DNA from: Lepus europaeus
Lineage: Eukaryota > Chordata > Mammalia > Lagomorpha > Leporidae
Direction of reading: 5' to 3'
DNA length: 64,000 bases
Assembly (NCBI RefSeq): GCF_033115175.1
Contig: NC_084835.1
Coordinates: 101,896,448 to 101,960,447, forward strand
The notes below the pieces were generated by a model. It made no database searches and was not told the origin of the DNA. It saw only the letters and a program-made list of their open reading frames with translations. The position numbers were made by a program, and so were the translations under genes. Below are positions 21,743 to 32,908 of the stretch, in pieces. Numbering within the stretch: the first letter of the stretch is position 1; every line of letters starts with the position of its first letter.

Positions 21743-22000
21743 GTCTTCCTCCCGTTGGTTCACTCCCCAAGTGGCCGCAATGGCCGGAGCTGTGCCAATC
21801 CGAAGCCAGGAGACAGGAGCTTCCTCCCGGTCTCCCATCAGGATGCAGGGGCCCAAGCACTTGGGCTATCCTCCATTGCTTTCCCAGGCCACAGCAGAGA
21901 GCTGGCTGGAAGAGGAGCAACCGGGACCAGAACCAGCGCCCATATGGGATGCCAACACCGCACAGAGGATCAATCTACCGCGCAATGGCACTGGCCCCCA
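21645..22000 (-). repeat. CSINE with long (GA)n, minus strand
   Basis: Poly(T), TTTATTTGACAGGCAGAG, a (GA)n run near 21702-21739, the reversed body and 'gcgcaatggcactggcccc' at the head end. Flanks acattgac / acattgag. Confidence 0.93.
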
Positions 22001-22029
22001 CATTGAGTCTTAAAAACTAATTAAAGGAA

Positions 22030-23880
22030 ATTAAATTGGCAAACAAAAAAGCTGTCTGCACCTTAATGTTTACTGCAGCTCAATTCACAAAAGCTAAGAT
22101 CTGGAATCAACCTAAATGCCCATCAACAGTAGACTGGATAAAGAAATTATGGGACATGTACTCTATAGATCACTACACAGTAATCAAAAACAATGAAATC
22201 CGGTCATTTGCAACAAAATGGAGGAATCTGGAAAACATCATGCTGAGTGAAATAAGCCAGTCCCAAAGGGACAAATATCATGTTCTCGCTGATCAGAGCA
22301 CCAAAAAGGAAACCTGTTAAAGTGAAATGGACACTATGAGAAACGGTGACTTGATCAGCCCTTCCTGACTGTTGATGAACTACTTAACAACTTAATACTT
22401 TATCCTTTTAGTATTTTTTTGTCATACTTAATACTATTGGTTGAACTCTTTAATTAACACACAATTATTCTTAGGTGTTTAAATTTAACTGAAAAGTGAT
22501 CTCTGTTAAATATAAGAGTGGGAATAAGAGAGGGAGGAGATGTGCAATCTGGGACATGCTCAATCGGATTTGCCCCAAATGGTAGAGTAAGAAACATGCC
22601 AGGGGATTCCAATTCAATCCCATCAAGGTGGCATGTACCAATGCCATCTCACTAGTCAAAGTGATCAGTTTCAGTTCACAATTGTATCATAATGATAGGA
22701 TTAAGAGACAAAGGGGGCCGGCGCCACGGCTCAATAGGCTAATCCTCCGCCTGCGGTGCCGGCACCCCGGGTTCTAGTCCCGGTCAGGGTGCCAGATTCT
22801 GTCCCAGTTGCTCCTCTTCCAGTCCAGCTCTCTGCTGTGGCCTGGGAGTACAGTGGAGGATGGCCCAAGTCCTTGGGCCCTGCACCGGCATGAGAGACCA
22901 GGAGAAGCACCTGGCTCCTGGCTTCGGATCAGCACGGTGCACCTGCCGCAGCGCGCTGGCCGCAGCAGCCATTGTGGGGTAAACCAATGGAAAAAGGAAG
23001 ACCTTTCTCTCTGTCTCTCTCTCTCACTGCCCACTCTGCCTGTCAAAAATAAAATAAAATAAAATAAATTTTTAAAAATGACAAAGGGATCACATAAACA
23101 AGACTAGTGTCTGCTAATACCAGCTGATAGAATTAAAAAGGAGAGAACCATCCAACATGGGAAGCGGGATACACAGCAGACTCATAGAATGGCAGATGTC
23201 CTAAATAGCCTCAGAATCAGCCCTTAAGGCACTCAGATCTGGCTGAAGAGCCCATGAGAGTATTTTAGGCATGGAAAGCCAAGAAAGCCAAGACACTCTG
23301 GCAAAAAAAAAAAAAATCTAAATGAACGATCCCTGTGAGTGAGATCCCAGTGGAAAGAGCGGGCCATCAAAGAAGGAGGTACCTTTCTCTGAAGGGAGGA
23401 AAGAACTTCCACTTTGACTATGACCTTGTCTAAATAAGATTTGAGCTAGCAAACTCAAAAGGCTTCCATAGCCTTGGCAACTCATGACAAGAGCCTAGGG
23501 TGATTACTGAGGCCATAAACAAGAGTGTCAATTTGTTAAGTCAACAACAGGAGTCACTGTGCACTTACTCCTCATGTAAGATCTCTGTCCTTCATGTGTT
23601 GTACTATGTGAATTAACGGTATAACTAGTACTCAAACAGTACTTTACACCTTGTGTTTCTGTGTGGGTGCAAACTGTTGAAAGTTTTACTTAATATATAC
23701 TAAACTGATCTTCTGTATATAAAGATAATTGAAAATGAATCTTGATGCGAATGGAATGGGAGAGGGAGCAGGAGATGGGAGGGTTGCGGGTGGGAGAGAA
23801 GTTATGGGGGGAAAAGCCACTGTAATCCATAAGCTGTACTTTGGAAATTTATATTTATTAAATAAAAGTTAAAAAACTAA
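22030..23880 (+). mobile_element. LINE-1 3' end, second element, split by a CSINE
   Basis: It begins in the ORF2 region ('cctaaatgcccatcaacagtagactgg', 'atgctgagtgaaataagcc') with frame WIKKLWDMYSI, passes through a long 3' UTR and ends 'gccactgtaatccataagctg...ttattaaataaaagtt'. The G-rich tract near 23757-23812 is an L1 3' UTR hallmark. The CSINE at 22716-23079 interrupts it. The element is 5' truncated and non-coding. Confidence 0.9.
22716..23079 (+). repeat. Young-type CSINE inside the L1
   Basis: Duplications gacaaaggg at 22707-22715 and 23080-23088. CpG-rich head GGCCGGCGCCACGG, and a tail CTGCCTGTC followed by (AAAAT)n. Confidence 0.94.
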
Positions 23881-24517
23881 TTAAAATTTTAAAAAATAAA
23901 AAATAAATTTATAAAGAAAAAACAGATTGAAACATTCACTATCTCCTTCTCTTTCTCTGTCTCAAATAAACAATTTTTAAAGGATATTACTGAACTTCTC
24001 AACAACATGAAAACAACATGGTAAAGAAATAATCACTTATAATTTTTAAGCTGTTTCAAACAAGAATTCCCAGTAAACATCATTTTCAGACCTGCAAGAT
24101 CAATCTTTGAAAATGTATGTCCCAAGCACTATTTTACAATAAACTGCAGAAAGTTGTGCTCTACAGAAAACAAGAAATGAAAGAGGAACTGAAGAAGATG
24201 AGAGATACAGGAAAAGGGATTCCAATACAGGAGAGAGCAATGGACTCCCCAGAAGCATGGGAAAAGGAGCTCTTAGCTGAACCACAGGCCCACAGAGCAA
24301 TATTCCACACTAGAGGAAGAGGACGGAGGTAGCAGGAGACACATCTTTAGGATAAGCACACAAAAAAATTACACTGATGGCTATGCAGAAAATTATATTG
24401 AGAAGCTCTTGAGGGTAAGGGGAAAATTAGTGAAAATTACAAAGAACATTTAGAAATTTAAAGAAGTCAGCACAAACTTGAGGGGAAAAAAAGAAAGGAA
24501 ATATAAGCTTAATTGTA
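23881..24517. other. Intergenic, no gene recognised
   Basis: Includes an open frame of 71 codons at 24117-24332 rich in Lys/Glu. It has no recognisable domain and no supporting splice or promoter context, so it is not called as a gene. Confidence 0.35.
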
Positions 24518-24563
24518 GTATTTTGATATTTTGTAGCATGTATGTTACAAAATATCAAAATAC
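24518..24563. repeat. Perfect 18-bp inverted repeat with 10-nt loop
   Basis: The left arm 24518-24535 (gtattttgatattttgta) is the exact reverse complement of the right arm 24546-24563. The spacer is gcatgtatgt. It could be a very small palindromic MITE or a cruciform-forming site. Confidence 0.95.
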
Positions 24564-24564
24564 T

Positions 24565-24665
24565 TGAATATATTTTGAAAAATTTATTTGAAAAATTTAT
24601 TTGAATATATTTTGAAAATATAATTTGAAAAATACATTTGAAAAATAATTTGAAAAATATCAGGA
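24565..24665. repeat. AT-rich degenerate tandem array of TTGAAAAAT units
   Basis: Units such as tttgaaaaatttat, tttgaaaatataat and ttgaaaaatacat repeat about eight times just downstream of the palindrome. Confidence 0.85.
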
Positions 24666-24679
24666 ATATTTGAATGACT

Positions 24680-24880
24680 CAACTCAAAATTGAGGAGGTG
24701 AGCCTACACTAGAGGAAGCAGCTAAAAGAGAGAAAACGTGTTGCCTCCGGTTAGTGGGGCTGAGGAAAAGAGACCGGGCCAGGTACTGCATATTTTCTTT
24801 ATTTACTTCTCTGTATTATTTACCTTCTTAAAACATATGCAGGTATTATTTTTGACAAAAACATATAAATTTTTACAAAT
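24680..24880 (+). mobile_element. Probable ancient L1 3' end
   Basis: 'ggttagtggggctgagg...tttctttatttacttctctgtattatttacc' resembles the last part of old mammalian L1 3' UTRs. Weak evidence only. Confidence 0.35.
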
Positions 24881-24959
24881 TATAACGTGACTTTCCTTCT
24901 GATGTTTGTTACCATTGTTTTCATGAGTGTTGCTTACAGGCTAACCCTTGCCTGGGACA

Positions 24960-25145
24960 CTTTTCAGGCATTCTTATCTAACCATTGCAACACCATGCAA
25001 AGTGGCTATTGTTATCTAAGACTTACAGAAGAGAGAGCCAAGGCATTAAGAGGTTAAACTATTCACCAGCGTTTACCCAACTGGGAAATAATAGAGTTGT
25101 AGTTGAGCCTACATCCATCTGGTTTCAAACCTGGACCCTTTCAAT
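24960..25145 (-). repeat. MIR, minus strand
   Basis: 'cttatctaaccattgcaacacc...gtggctattgttatctaagacttacagaagagagagccaaggcattaagaggttaaac...tggtttcaaacctgga' follows the reverse MIR consensus over about 180 bp. Confidence 0.75.
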
Positions 25146-25196
25146 TACAGTGTGGGAAAGGACAGCTTTACCTTTGTTTATATGTGATTTAAAATT

Positions 25197-25483
25197 TTAA
25201 AAATAAGTTATTTATCTATTTGAAAGGCAAAGACAGAGTGAGAGACAGACATTCCACCTGCTAGTTCACCTTCCAAATGCTCACAACAGCCAGGCCAGGT
25301 GGACCAGGCTGAAGCCAGGTGCTCCACCTGGGTGGCAGGGACCCCGGTACTCCAACTATCACCTTTTATTTCCCGGGTTGTGAACCAGAAGAAAAGCTGG
25401 ATCAGAAGCAGAGTCAAGCTTCAGACTCAGGCACTCTGATGTGGGATGCGGGCACCTAACCACTGTGTCAAACACCCACACCT
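25197..25483 (-). repeat. CSINE, older subfamily, minus strand
   Basis: 'agttatttatctatttgaaaggcaaagacagag' tail side and 'caccttccaaatgctcacaacagcc'. The head side ends 'ccactgtgtcaaacacccacacc'. Confidence 0.8.
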
Positions 25484-26169
25484 CTATGTAATTTCAAATT
25501 CTGATCATATTAACTAACGATTTCCTGTGTGTGGACTTTGTGTGTGATTGGGTCGGTGTTGCCAGTTCTGCTGTCGTTCATGCAGCTTACTATGTTCCTC
25601 AGGGTCCTAGTGTTTACCTCTGAAGGATTCTTCACCCTGTTTTACTCCGTAGTTTCAGCGATCGCTCTCAGAGCTAACTCTGAGCTTAAGGAAATTTTTA
25701 GCACTGACTGATGGCCCTGAACTCTTTACAGGATTGAGTTGAGAGTCTGATTGCTTGAGACAGAGAAAAGGAAAGTGCTACTTCAAGAGTTGTGTCTAGA
25801 ACATCAGAGTTTCCACATGTTCAGTGACAAAAGAACAAGTATTACAGCAAAGTCCTGGAGAGAGAGAACACCACCTGGTTTTTTGGGTGAGAACTGAGCC
25901 CTCTTTTCCTTTCCCTTACTCATCTCCTCTATCTGTTAATTAGGGGGTAACTACTCCTGTGTAGAAGTTTCATGAGTATAAAAATGAATGGAAAGATTAA
26001 ATAATGTTCTAAATTTTAATGGAGTTTTTCTTTAAAAGATATATAAACAGAAATGTTAGCAAATGCCTTGGAACATGCAATTTGCCTGTAGTCATTGCAT
26101 ATAAATCAGACACGTTCTGGAATCTAGCAACAATAAAAAGTCAAGATTAGAAATGAATTTTTGTGTTGT
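25484..26169. other. Intergenic, no feature recognised
   Basis: Unique mixed-composition sequence. A 60-codon frame (25529-25711) with hydrophobic stretches is short and isolated, so it is not called. Confidence 0.35.
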
Positions 26170-26493
26170 GTTTAATATTTGTTTATTTATTTGAAAGGTA
26201 GAGTTAGAGAGGCAGAGGCAGAGAGAAAGAGAGAAAGGTCTTCCATCTGCTGGTTTACTCCCCAAGTGGCCACAAGGCTTGAGTTTCGCTGATCTGAAGC
26301 CAGGAGCCAGGAGCTTCCTCCGGGTCTCCCATGTGGGTGCAAGGGCCCTAAGACTTGGGCCATCTTCTACTGCTTTCCCTGGCCATAGCAGAGAGCTGGA
26401 TCAGAAGTGGAGTAGCCAGGACTCTAACCGGCGCCCATTTGGGATGCTGGCACTGCAGGCGGTGGTTTTACCTGCTATGCCACAGTGTCAGGC
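26170..26493 (-). repeat. CSINE, minus strand
   Basis: 'tttgtttatttatttgaaaggtagag' to 'ccacagtgtcaggccc'. Flanking atgaattt repeats at about 26152 and 26496 are an aged target-site duplication. Confidence 0.92.
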
Positions 26494-26826
26494 CCATGAA
26501 TTTGTTTTTTAACAAGTAAATCAAAGTCAAAAAAGAAATGGCTTTCCACCTGTATGGTTTTTTTATAGTTTACACTAAAATAACATTTATACATCTATGG
26601 CAGATTTGTTATGAATTCTATAATTTGTAGAATACTGTAATTAATTAATCCTGAATAAAAAATAGCACTTGAGGACATATGAGGAAAAAATTTCAAAATA
26701 ATTCTAGAGAGAAATAGAGAATTAGCAGATGCATAAAAATGTGAAAATATGAATTTGTGATTGATTTAGCAAAGATTTTCTGCAAAACTTTTCAGTCTAT
26801 GATTATACAAAGCAGGACCTTAGAGG
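26494..26826. other. Intergenic spacer, AT-rich
   Basis: No feature recognised. Confidence 0.35.
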
Positions 26827-27120
26827 AGCAGGGATGTGGCCCAGCAGGTTAAGCTGCAACTTAGAAAGCCCTCATCCCGTGTCAGAGTGCCTAGAATCAA
26901 GTCATGGCCCCCTCAGTGTCCAGCTTCCTGCTAATGTGCCTGGGAGGCAGCAGGCCATAGCCAAAGATTGCATTCCTGTTACCCATGTGGGAAACCAAGA
27001 TGGACGTTCTGGCTCCTGGCTTCAGTCTGGCCCACCTCTAGCTGTTGCAGACCTTTGGAAGTGAACCATTATATAGAAGAACTCTTTCTTTTACATAAAT
27101 AAATAAAAGAATAAATAAAG
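26827..27120 (+). repeat. CSINE, older subfamily
   Basis: 'gcagggatgtggcccagcaggttaag' head, 'gcctgggaggcagcaggccatag' body and an AAATAAATAAAAG tail. Confidence 0.82.
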
Positions 27121-28451
27121 CATGTTCTACTCTTTATGAAAAATAAAGGATACTATACCTAAAAAAAAACCTCATGGAAAGTGTGTATTATTAAAAAATG
27201 CCTCGATTTAAAATACATTTTTTCACCAAGTAAACATCTTTTAATTCCACTTTCTGTGTGAACCTTCAAAGGCATGCTTGTACTTAAACTTCTTATATTG
27301 CTTCACTAATTATTGGCACTGTTCTGACTCAGCCTTTTTCCTCCTCAATTTTAATTTGGGTTTTTGCATGTCTGAACACATAAAATTGTGCAAGTGAAAA
27401 CACTGTGACTACTCGTGTGTACCGTTGTGAAATCTCAGGCAAAGCATAGGGTTGTCTGCTTTGTGTGCATGAGCATGGAGTAAAAGTTGTCCACTAACAA
27501 GTAAGGCACAACCTATCGAATTGGGATAGTTTCATGTTAGCTTATTTTAACACTAGGAATTTTGGTGGTTCTTGACTGACTCTTGTGAACAGATGAAATG
27601 AGTTAGCAGCAAACAATGATTCAAGTTAGAAGCAAACAAACCCTATCAAGCTTCTAGATCACTTTAATTAAAGAATGAACAGTTGTCAATAGGAACTGAT
27701 TTTAGAGAATGCCATTTGAAACTGCTTCTCTGTGTGAGCGTAAATCCAAACAAGATAAAGAAATTGGATGTTGAAGCTGATTTAATCACTATTCACAAAC
27801 TCTATTTGGCAAATCTTTGTGGTCATCATTCTCTAGTTAATTATCCTTACTGATTATGAGGATTGAAGAGTGAAATTATAAACTGAATATATGATTTAAA
27901 AGCTTATGTTTTTATCTATAGCAAGAGTGGCGATTTAGATGGGTGCTTTAAGTGAGATTGTGTTTGATTAAAGGATCCATTGCTTTAAAAAAAAAAAAAA
28001 TGAAAGCCACAAAGGAATTTGAACAATGATACTATTGACAAGCCTGGATCTGCAGCTAGTAAATCTAGGAATTTCATGAGCCTCATCAAGTAATAACCCA
28101 ATTCAATTCTTCCTTTGATGGGACATACGGAGCTATTTTATAATTTCACCATATCCAACTAGTCTGATAACAGCACTATTGACGTCAACTCTTTGAGTTA
28201 AGGTTTTATTGTACACACTTAAGACCACGTTCTTACCCTCTGAAAATGACATGACAACCCACTTTGTATAGCCGTAAAGCCATAAATTAGAGTAAATAAC
28301 TCTCTGACTACCAAGGGCTAAATGTATGTGTTTTCTCAGACAAGATCTGGTCCATCAGTTACAGTTTCAGTGAACTGTCATATGCCTAGCGTCCATAATG
28401 CAATTTCCTAAAGGGAGTGGATTTCACTGTACATGCCTCCTAAGTGACTCT
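27121..28451. other. Intergenic, 1.3-kb repeat-poor stretch
   Basis: No repeat or gene is recognised. One poly(A) run near 27986-27999. A possible conserved non-coding stretch, but conservation cannot be judged from one sequence. Confidence 0.4.
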
Positions 28452-28776
28452 TTAAAAAAAGGATTACTCATTTATTTGAAAGCCAGTTGCAGAGAGGCAG
28501 AGGCAGAGAAAGAGAGAGATTTTCCATCTGCTGATTCACTCCCCAAGTGGCCACAAAGGCTGGAGCTGTGCTGATCCGAAGCCAGGAGCCAGGAGCTTCT
28601 TCCAGGTCTCCCACGAGGGCCCAGGGGCCCAAAGATTTGGGCCATTTTCTACTGCTTTCCCAGGCCATAGCAGAGAGCTGGATCAGAATTGGAGCAGCCA
28701 GGACATGAACCAGCAACCATATGGGATGCTGGCACTGCAGATGGTGACTTTACCTGCTGTGCCACAGCACCGGTCC
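28452..28776 (-). repeat. CSINE, minus strand
   Basis: 'aaaaaaaggattactcatttatttgaaagcc' tail side through to 'tgccacagcaccggtcc'. Flanks share an approximate agtgacnctt. Confidence 0.92.
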
Positions 28777-28942
28777 CTTAGTGACACTTTTATCTTGGAA
28801 TGGGACTGAGAAATGACCTATTCTAAAGATTCCAAAGTCTTTGGTTTTTCACTGTACTTCTTTTCTTTCTTTTTTTTTTTTTTCAATTTTTTTGAGGCAT
28901 AACCAAACCGTACACATTGAAAGAGTATCATTTGATCAAGTT

Positions 28943-29203
28943 TTTTTTTTTAAGATGTATTGATTATTTGAAAGTCAGAGTTACACAGAGATGGGGGGGG
29001 GGAGAGAGAGAGAGAGAGATCTTCCATCCACTGGTTCACTTCCCAAATGGCCATAACAACCAGGGCTGGGCCAGGCCAAAGTCAGGAGCCAGGAACAACT
29101 TCTGGGTCTCCCTTGTGGGTGCCAGGGGTCATGAACCAGAGCCCATATGGGATACTGGCATCCCAAGCAGCAATACCACCAGCTATACCACAATGCCAGC
29201 ACT
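28943..29203 (-). repeat. CSINE with internal deletion, minus strand
   Basis: Starts at poly(T) and AAGATGTATTGATTATTTGAAAG and includes a run of about nine G near 28993. After 'cttgtgggtgccaggggtc' it jumps directly to 'atgaaccagagcccatatggg', losing roughly 60 bp of body. Confidence 0.88.
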
Positions 29204-29275
29204 GTGGATATAACACAACTTGTTTTAATCCATTCACATATTGATGAATATTTGGATTATTTTTGATATTACAAG

Positions 29276-29312
29276 GAAGTCCACAATGAATATTTTTTAA
29301 AGATTTATGTAT
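29276..29312 (-). repeat. First copy of a tandemly duplicated CSINE end
   Basis: 'aagtccacaatgaatattttttaaagatttatgtattta' repeats at 29734-29773 with few changes. The rest of this first copy continues at 29647-29733 beyond the inserted plus-strand CSINE. Confidence 0.75.
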
Positions 29313-29646
29313 TTAGGGGTCGGCGCTGTGGCACAGCAGGTAAAGCTACCGCCTGCCGTGCCGGCATCCCATATGGGCAGCGGTTCAAGTACCAGCTGCT
29401 CCACTTCCCATCCAGCTCTCTACTATGGTCTGGGAAAGCAGTAGAAGACGGCCCAATTCTTGGGCCCCTATACCCATGTGGGAGACCCGGAAGAAGCTCA
29501 TGGCTCCTGGCTTCGGATCAGCGCAACTCCAGCCATTGCAACCATTTGGGGAGTGAACCAACAGATGGAAGACCTTTCTCTCTCTGCCTCTCCTTCTCTC
29601 TCTGTGTAACTCTGCCTTGCAAATAAATACATAAATCTTTAAAAAA
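29313..29646 (+). repeat. CSINE inserted into an opposite-strand CSINE
   Basis: Head GGGGTCGGCGCTGTGGCAC, tail AAATAAATACATAAATC. Flanking agatttatgtattta / agacttatgtattta is the target-site duplication and is itself minus-strand CSINE tail sequence. Confidence 0.93.
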
Positions 29647-29694
29647 AAGACTTATGTATTTATTTGCAAGGCAGAGTTACAGAGTGGCAGAGGC

Positions 29695-29726
<32 letters not shown>

Positions 29727-29750
29727 CGCACAAAGAAGTCCACAATGATT
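29647..29750 (-). repeat. Remainder of duplicated CSINE tail piece
   Basis: 'cttatgtatttatttgcaaggcagagttacagagtggcagaggcagagag' followed by a (GA)n run, then a repeat of the left flank 'aagtccacaatga' at 29734-29747. The body of a CSINE is missing. Confidence 0.78.
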
Positions 29751-29807
29751 TTTTTTCAAAAGATTTATGTATCTATTTGAAAGGCAGAGTTACAGAGTGG
29801 CAGAGGC

Positions 29808-29855
<48 letters not shown>

Positions 29856-30110
29856 CTTCCACCCACTGGTTCACTCCCCAGATGGCTGCCACAGCTGGAG
29901 CTGTGCCCATCTGAAGCCAGGAGCCAGGAGCTTCTTCCGGGTCTCTCACACAGGTGCAGGGGCCCTAAGACTTGGGCCATTTTCTACTGCTTTCCCAGGC
30001 CATAGCAGAGAGCTGGATCAGAAGTAGAGCAGCTGGGACTCAACTGGCACCCTTTTGGGATGCCAGCACTGCAGGCAGTGGCTTTAGTGGCTATGCCACA
30101 GTGCTGGCTC
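29751..30110 (-). repeat. CSINE, full length, minus strand
   Basis: 'caaaagatttatgtatctatttgaaaggcagag' through a (GA)n run (about 29810-29852) and the body to 'ccacagtgctggctcc'. The right flank cacactgaatatt matches the left flank cacaatgaatatt at about 29281. Confidence 0.93.
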
Positions 30111-30230
30111 CCACACTGAATATTATTTACACATCTTTATGCAGAAATGTTTTTGTTTCTCTTGGGTAAATACTTCAGAGTAGAATGACATGGGAGGTAT
30201 ATGTCAAACTTCTGAAGAAATTGCCAAACT

Positions 30231-30585
30231 GATTTTTTTAAAAAAATGTTTATTTAATTTCATTTACTTGATGAAAGAGAGAGAGAGAGAGAGAGACACG
30301 GAGAGAGAGAGAGACGGAGAGAGAGAGCACTTCTATCCACTGGTTCATTCTCCAAATGCTCACAAGAGCCAGGGATGGGCTAGGCTGCAGCCAGGAGCCA
30401 GAATTCCCTCTGGGCCTCCCATGTCAGTGGCTGGGGCCAAGCATCTGAGCCACCACCTGTTACTTCACAGCATGCATTAGCAGGAAGATGAATCAGAAAC
30501 AGTGGATCTTGGATTTGAACTCCGATATGCAATGTAGGCATCCAAAGTGGTGGCCTATCATTGTACCACAACACCTAGTGCCGAC
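30231..30585 (-). repeat. CSINE, older subfamily, minus strand
   Basis: 'tgtttatttaatttcatttacttg' tail side, (GA)n and GAGACGGAGAGAGAG runs near 30275-30328, the older-type body 'ccatgtcagtggctggggcc', and head end 'ttgtaccacaacacctagtgcc'. Confidence 0.82.
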
Positions 30586-30790
30586 AAGTTGCAGTGCAAA
30601 GTCACTGGACCACGTGCATTCCCTCCAAGAATGTGAGTATTCCAGTTGCTCTGTATCCTCCTTCGCATTTGCCATAGGTGGTTTTTAAAATAAGTTCAGT
30701 CTTTCTAATGAGTGTGTAGGGCTATCTCATTGTGGCTTTAAGTCACATTTCCCTGATATGCCCTCTTTACTATTAGATATTACTATGTCC

Positions 30791-32545
30791 TATACCTATT
30801 CCTACAGCCTATGAATCTGGATTGGTTCAGGGGCTACTGAAAGCCTTCTTGGAATCAGAGAATGGAAGTTTTCCCTTGTTGTATTTTGTCTGCATATGCT
30901 ATCCTTCTAGGAAGAACATGCCAACTTAAATGGAATACTTTTTCCTAAATGTATCAAGAAATAGAACAAGATATTGCTGGAATCCTTTTTATTTAACTTA
31001 AACCTCAGTATTCTCTATTTAAAACAAGAGAGGATAATTTAAAAACACTTACACACTTTGCTCACTCCCAGCTTGAGGATAGATATTTTGGGCTTTATAG
31101 AGTGTTACTGATATTTCTTTACTCTAAGTCTTGAGCAGTGCCGCCAAGTTGAACTGTCGGCATAATTGGACTTCAAGATAAAATAAAAATATGGTGTCAC
31201 ATCCAAAATACTAGTGATTATCTCTTTTCCCAGCTTTTGTTAACATGGGGGAGGGGACAGTTTTAACCCCCTGCTTTTAGAGTTTTAATAACGAAGAGGC
31301 ATTGAGGTCTACTCTCCGAGAGCCTAGCGTTTACTTTCTCTCTCCACCCCATCCCCCATCTTCTTTTTGATCTTCCCCCAAGACAAGAACAGATATTTAA
31401 TTAGTGAGAAGAGGCAGCCTGACCAGCACAGGGCTCTGCAGGGTTCATGGTGGTGTGGCCCAGCCTTGCCTCCCCTGAGGCACCATGGGCTCACAAGGCT
31501 TGCTGGTCCTAATCAGAAAACTGGCAGGTGTGTCTGGCTTCCCACAGGTCCCAACAGGCCTCTGCTCTCAGAACCAGCTTCTCACACTGGCTACTGGGTG
31601 GAAAAATAAGGCCAGCTGTTCGCAGAGGGCTATTTATTTTCAGTTCATAGTGGGTAAGGCCCTGAGGGAGGCAGGGGAGAGTCCTCAAGAGAAAGCTAAT
31701 TTTCCCTCCAAAACTATTTTTAGCACAAATAAAGTTCAAAATCCACATCTTTTATCTTCTATTTCCGAGTTAGTAGGCTCTGAAGGGGATGTGAGTTATA
31801 GGCTTTGAGATTAAACAAATAAATAAATACAAATCTGTGCTTGACTTATATAAACATGTGGTTCAGTCCTGTGCCCTTCCTGGAGGCATGTCTGAGCTCA
31901 GAGGAAGCAGGGGCAGTGCAGAGCTCGGTCTTGTGCCCCACCCTGTCTGTATACGGCTTTCAGACCAGCCTCTCTCCTCCCCAGTGCTTACGTATTGAGA
32001 GGCGCTGTACAAAGGGTGTTACACAAGCATTTGCTGAGACTTGCAAGAAACAGAACAAAGCAAAGTAAAAGAAACATCAAATTTCAAGGTGGAAAGGGCT
32101 GGCTCAAAAGCAGGAGAGTCATACAGTCTGATATCATGATGGTAACATGAGAATCTACCTTAGCAGTTTTTTCCTGAATAATTGACAAAAGGTGACTCAC
32201 CTACTACAACGCTAGCAGATCCAGTTTGTTTCAGAAGTGCATGCCGTCCATTTTCATTTACTGAGTTAAAACACATATAATAGCTTTACGATGTGTATTT
32301 TTCTCCTAAGTCTGACTATTCTTTGTGATCATGAGCGTAACAACAGTAGTTTTGATAACCACACTACTGTTCAAGAACATAATGCCCATAACTGGTGAAG
32401 GATTATCACTTTGCTTCTATATTTGCAAAGCATTATTAAATTAAAAAATTTAATGTTCTGATTGGTGAACTTTCAAATTGTTTTGATTATTTTCTGAAAC
32501 AAATTTCAGATACACCTAAAAGTAAATCAGTAACAATCTAAAATT
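30791..32545. other. Intergenic, 1.75-kb repeat-poor stretch
   Basis: The middle part (about 31370-31800) is more GC-rich than its surroundings and contains a CAGCTG E-box (31613-31618) and two MEF2-like sites, CTATTTATTT (31630-31639) and CTATTTTTAG (31714-31723). A regulatory role is speculation. Short frames here show no domain. Confidence 0.4.
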
Positions 32546-32560
32546 TCCATACTCATATTT

Positions 32561-32893
32561 TAAAAAAATATTTATTTATTTATTTATTTGAAAGTCCAAG
32601 TTACAGAGAGAGAGAGGAAAGGCAAAGAGAGAGGTCTTCCATCCACCGGTTCACTTCCCAGTTGGCCACAAAGGCTGAAGCTGCGCTGATCCGAAGCCAG
32701 GAGCCAGGAGCTTCCTCTGGGTCTCCCACATGGGTGCAGGGGTCCAAGGACTTGGGCCATCTTTTACTGCTTTCCCAGGTCGTAGCAGAGAGCTGGATCA
32801 GAAGTGGGGCAGCTGGGACCTGAACTGGCACCTGTATGGAATGCCAGCACTGTAGACAGCAGCTTTTACCCACTTCGCCAAAGCCCCGGCCCC
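32561..32893 (-). repeat. CSINE with 15-bp target-site duplication, minus strand
   Basis: tccatactcatattt at 32546-32560 and 32894-32908 is perfect. (TTTA)n tail at 32570-32590. Confidence 0.95.
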
Positions 32894-32908
32894 TCCATAC
32901 TCATATTT

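Larger units (their letters stand above)
28880..30790 (-). mobile_element. Ancient L1 (L1M-type) scaffold holding several CSINEs
   Basis: Between SINEs the text reads 'ttttgaggcataaccaaaccgtacacattga', 'gatataacacaacttgttttaatccattcacatattgatgaat', 'ttctcttgggtaaatacttcagagtagaatgacatgg', 'gaaattgccaaactgatttt' and 'gtgtagggctatctcattgtggctttaa'. These are the familiar minus-strand phrases of old mammalian L1 ORF2/3' sequence. Heavily interrupted and non-coding. Confidence 0.8.

Noticed and set aside
20331-22320. Reading frames resembling the L1 reverse transcriptase C-terminus.
   Set aside because: Only 60-95 codons remain, 5' truncated and interrupted; annotated as L1 relics, not genes.
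24117-24332. A 71-codon Lys/Glu-rich frame with a plausible start.
   Set aside because: No recognisable domain, no promoter or splice context, and length within chance expectation for this region.
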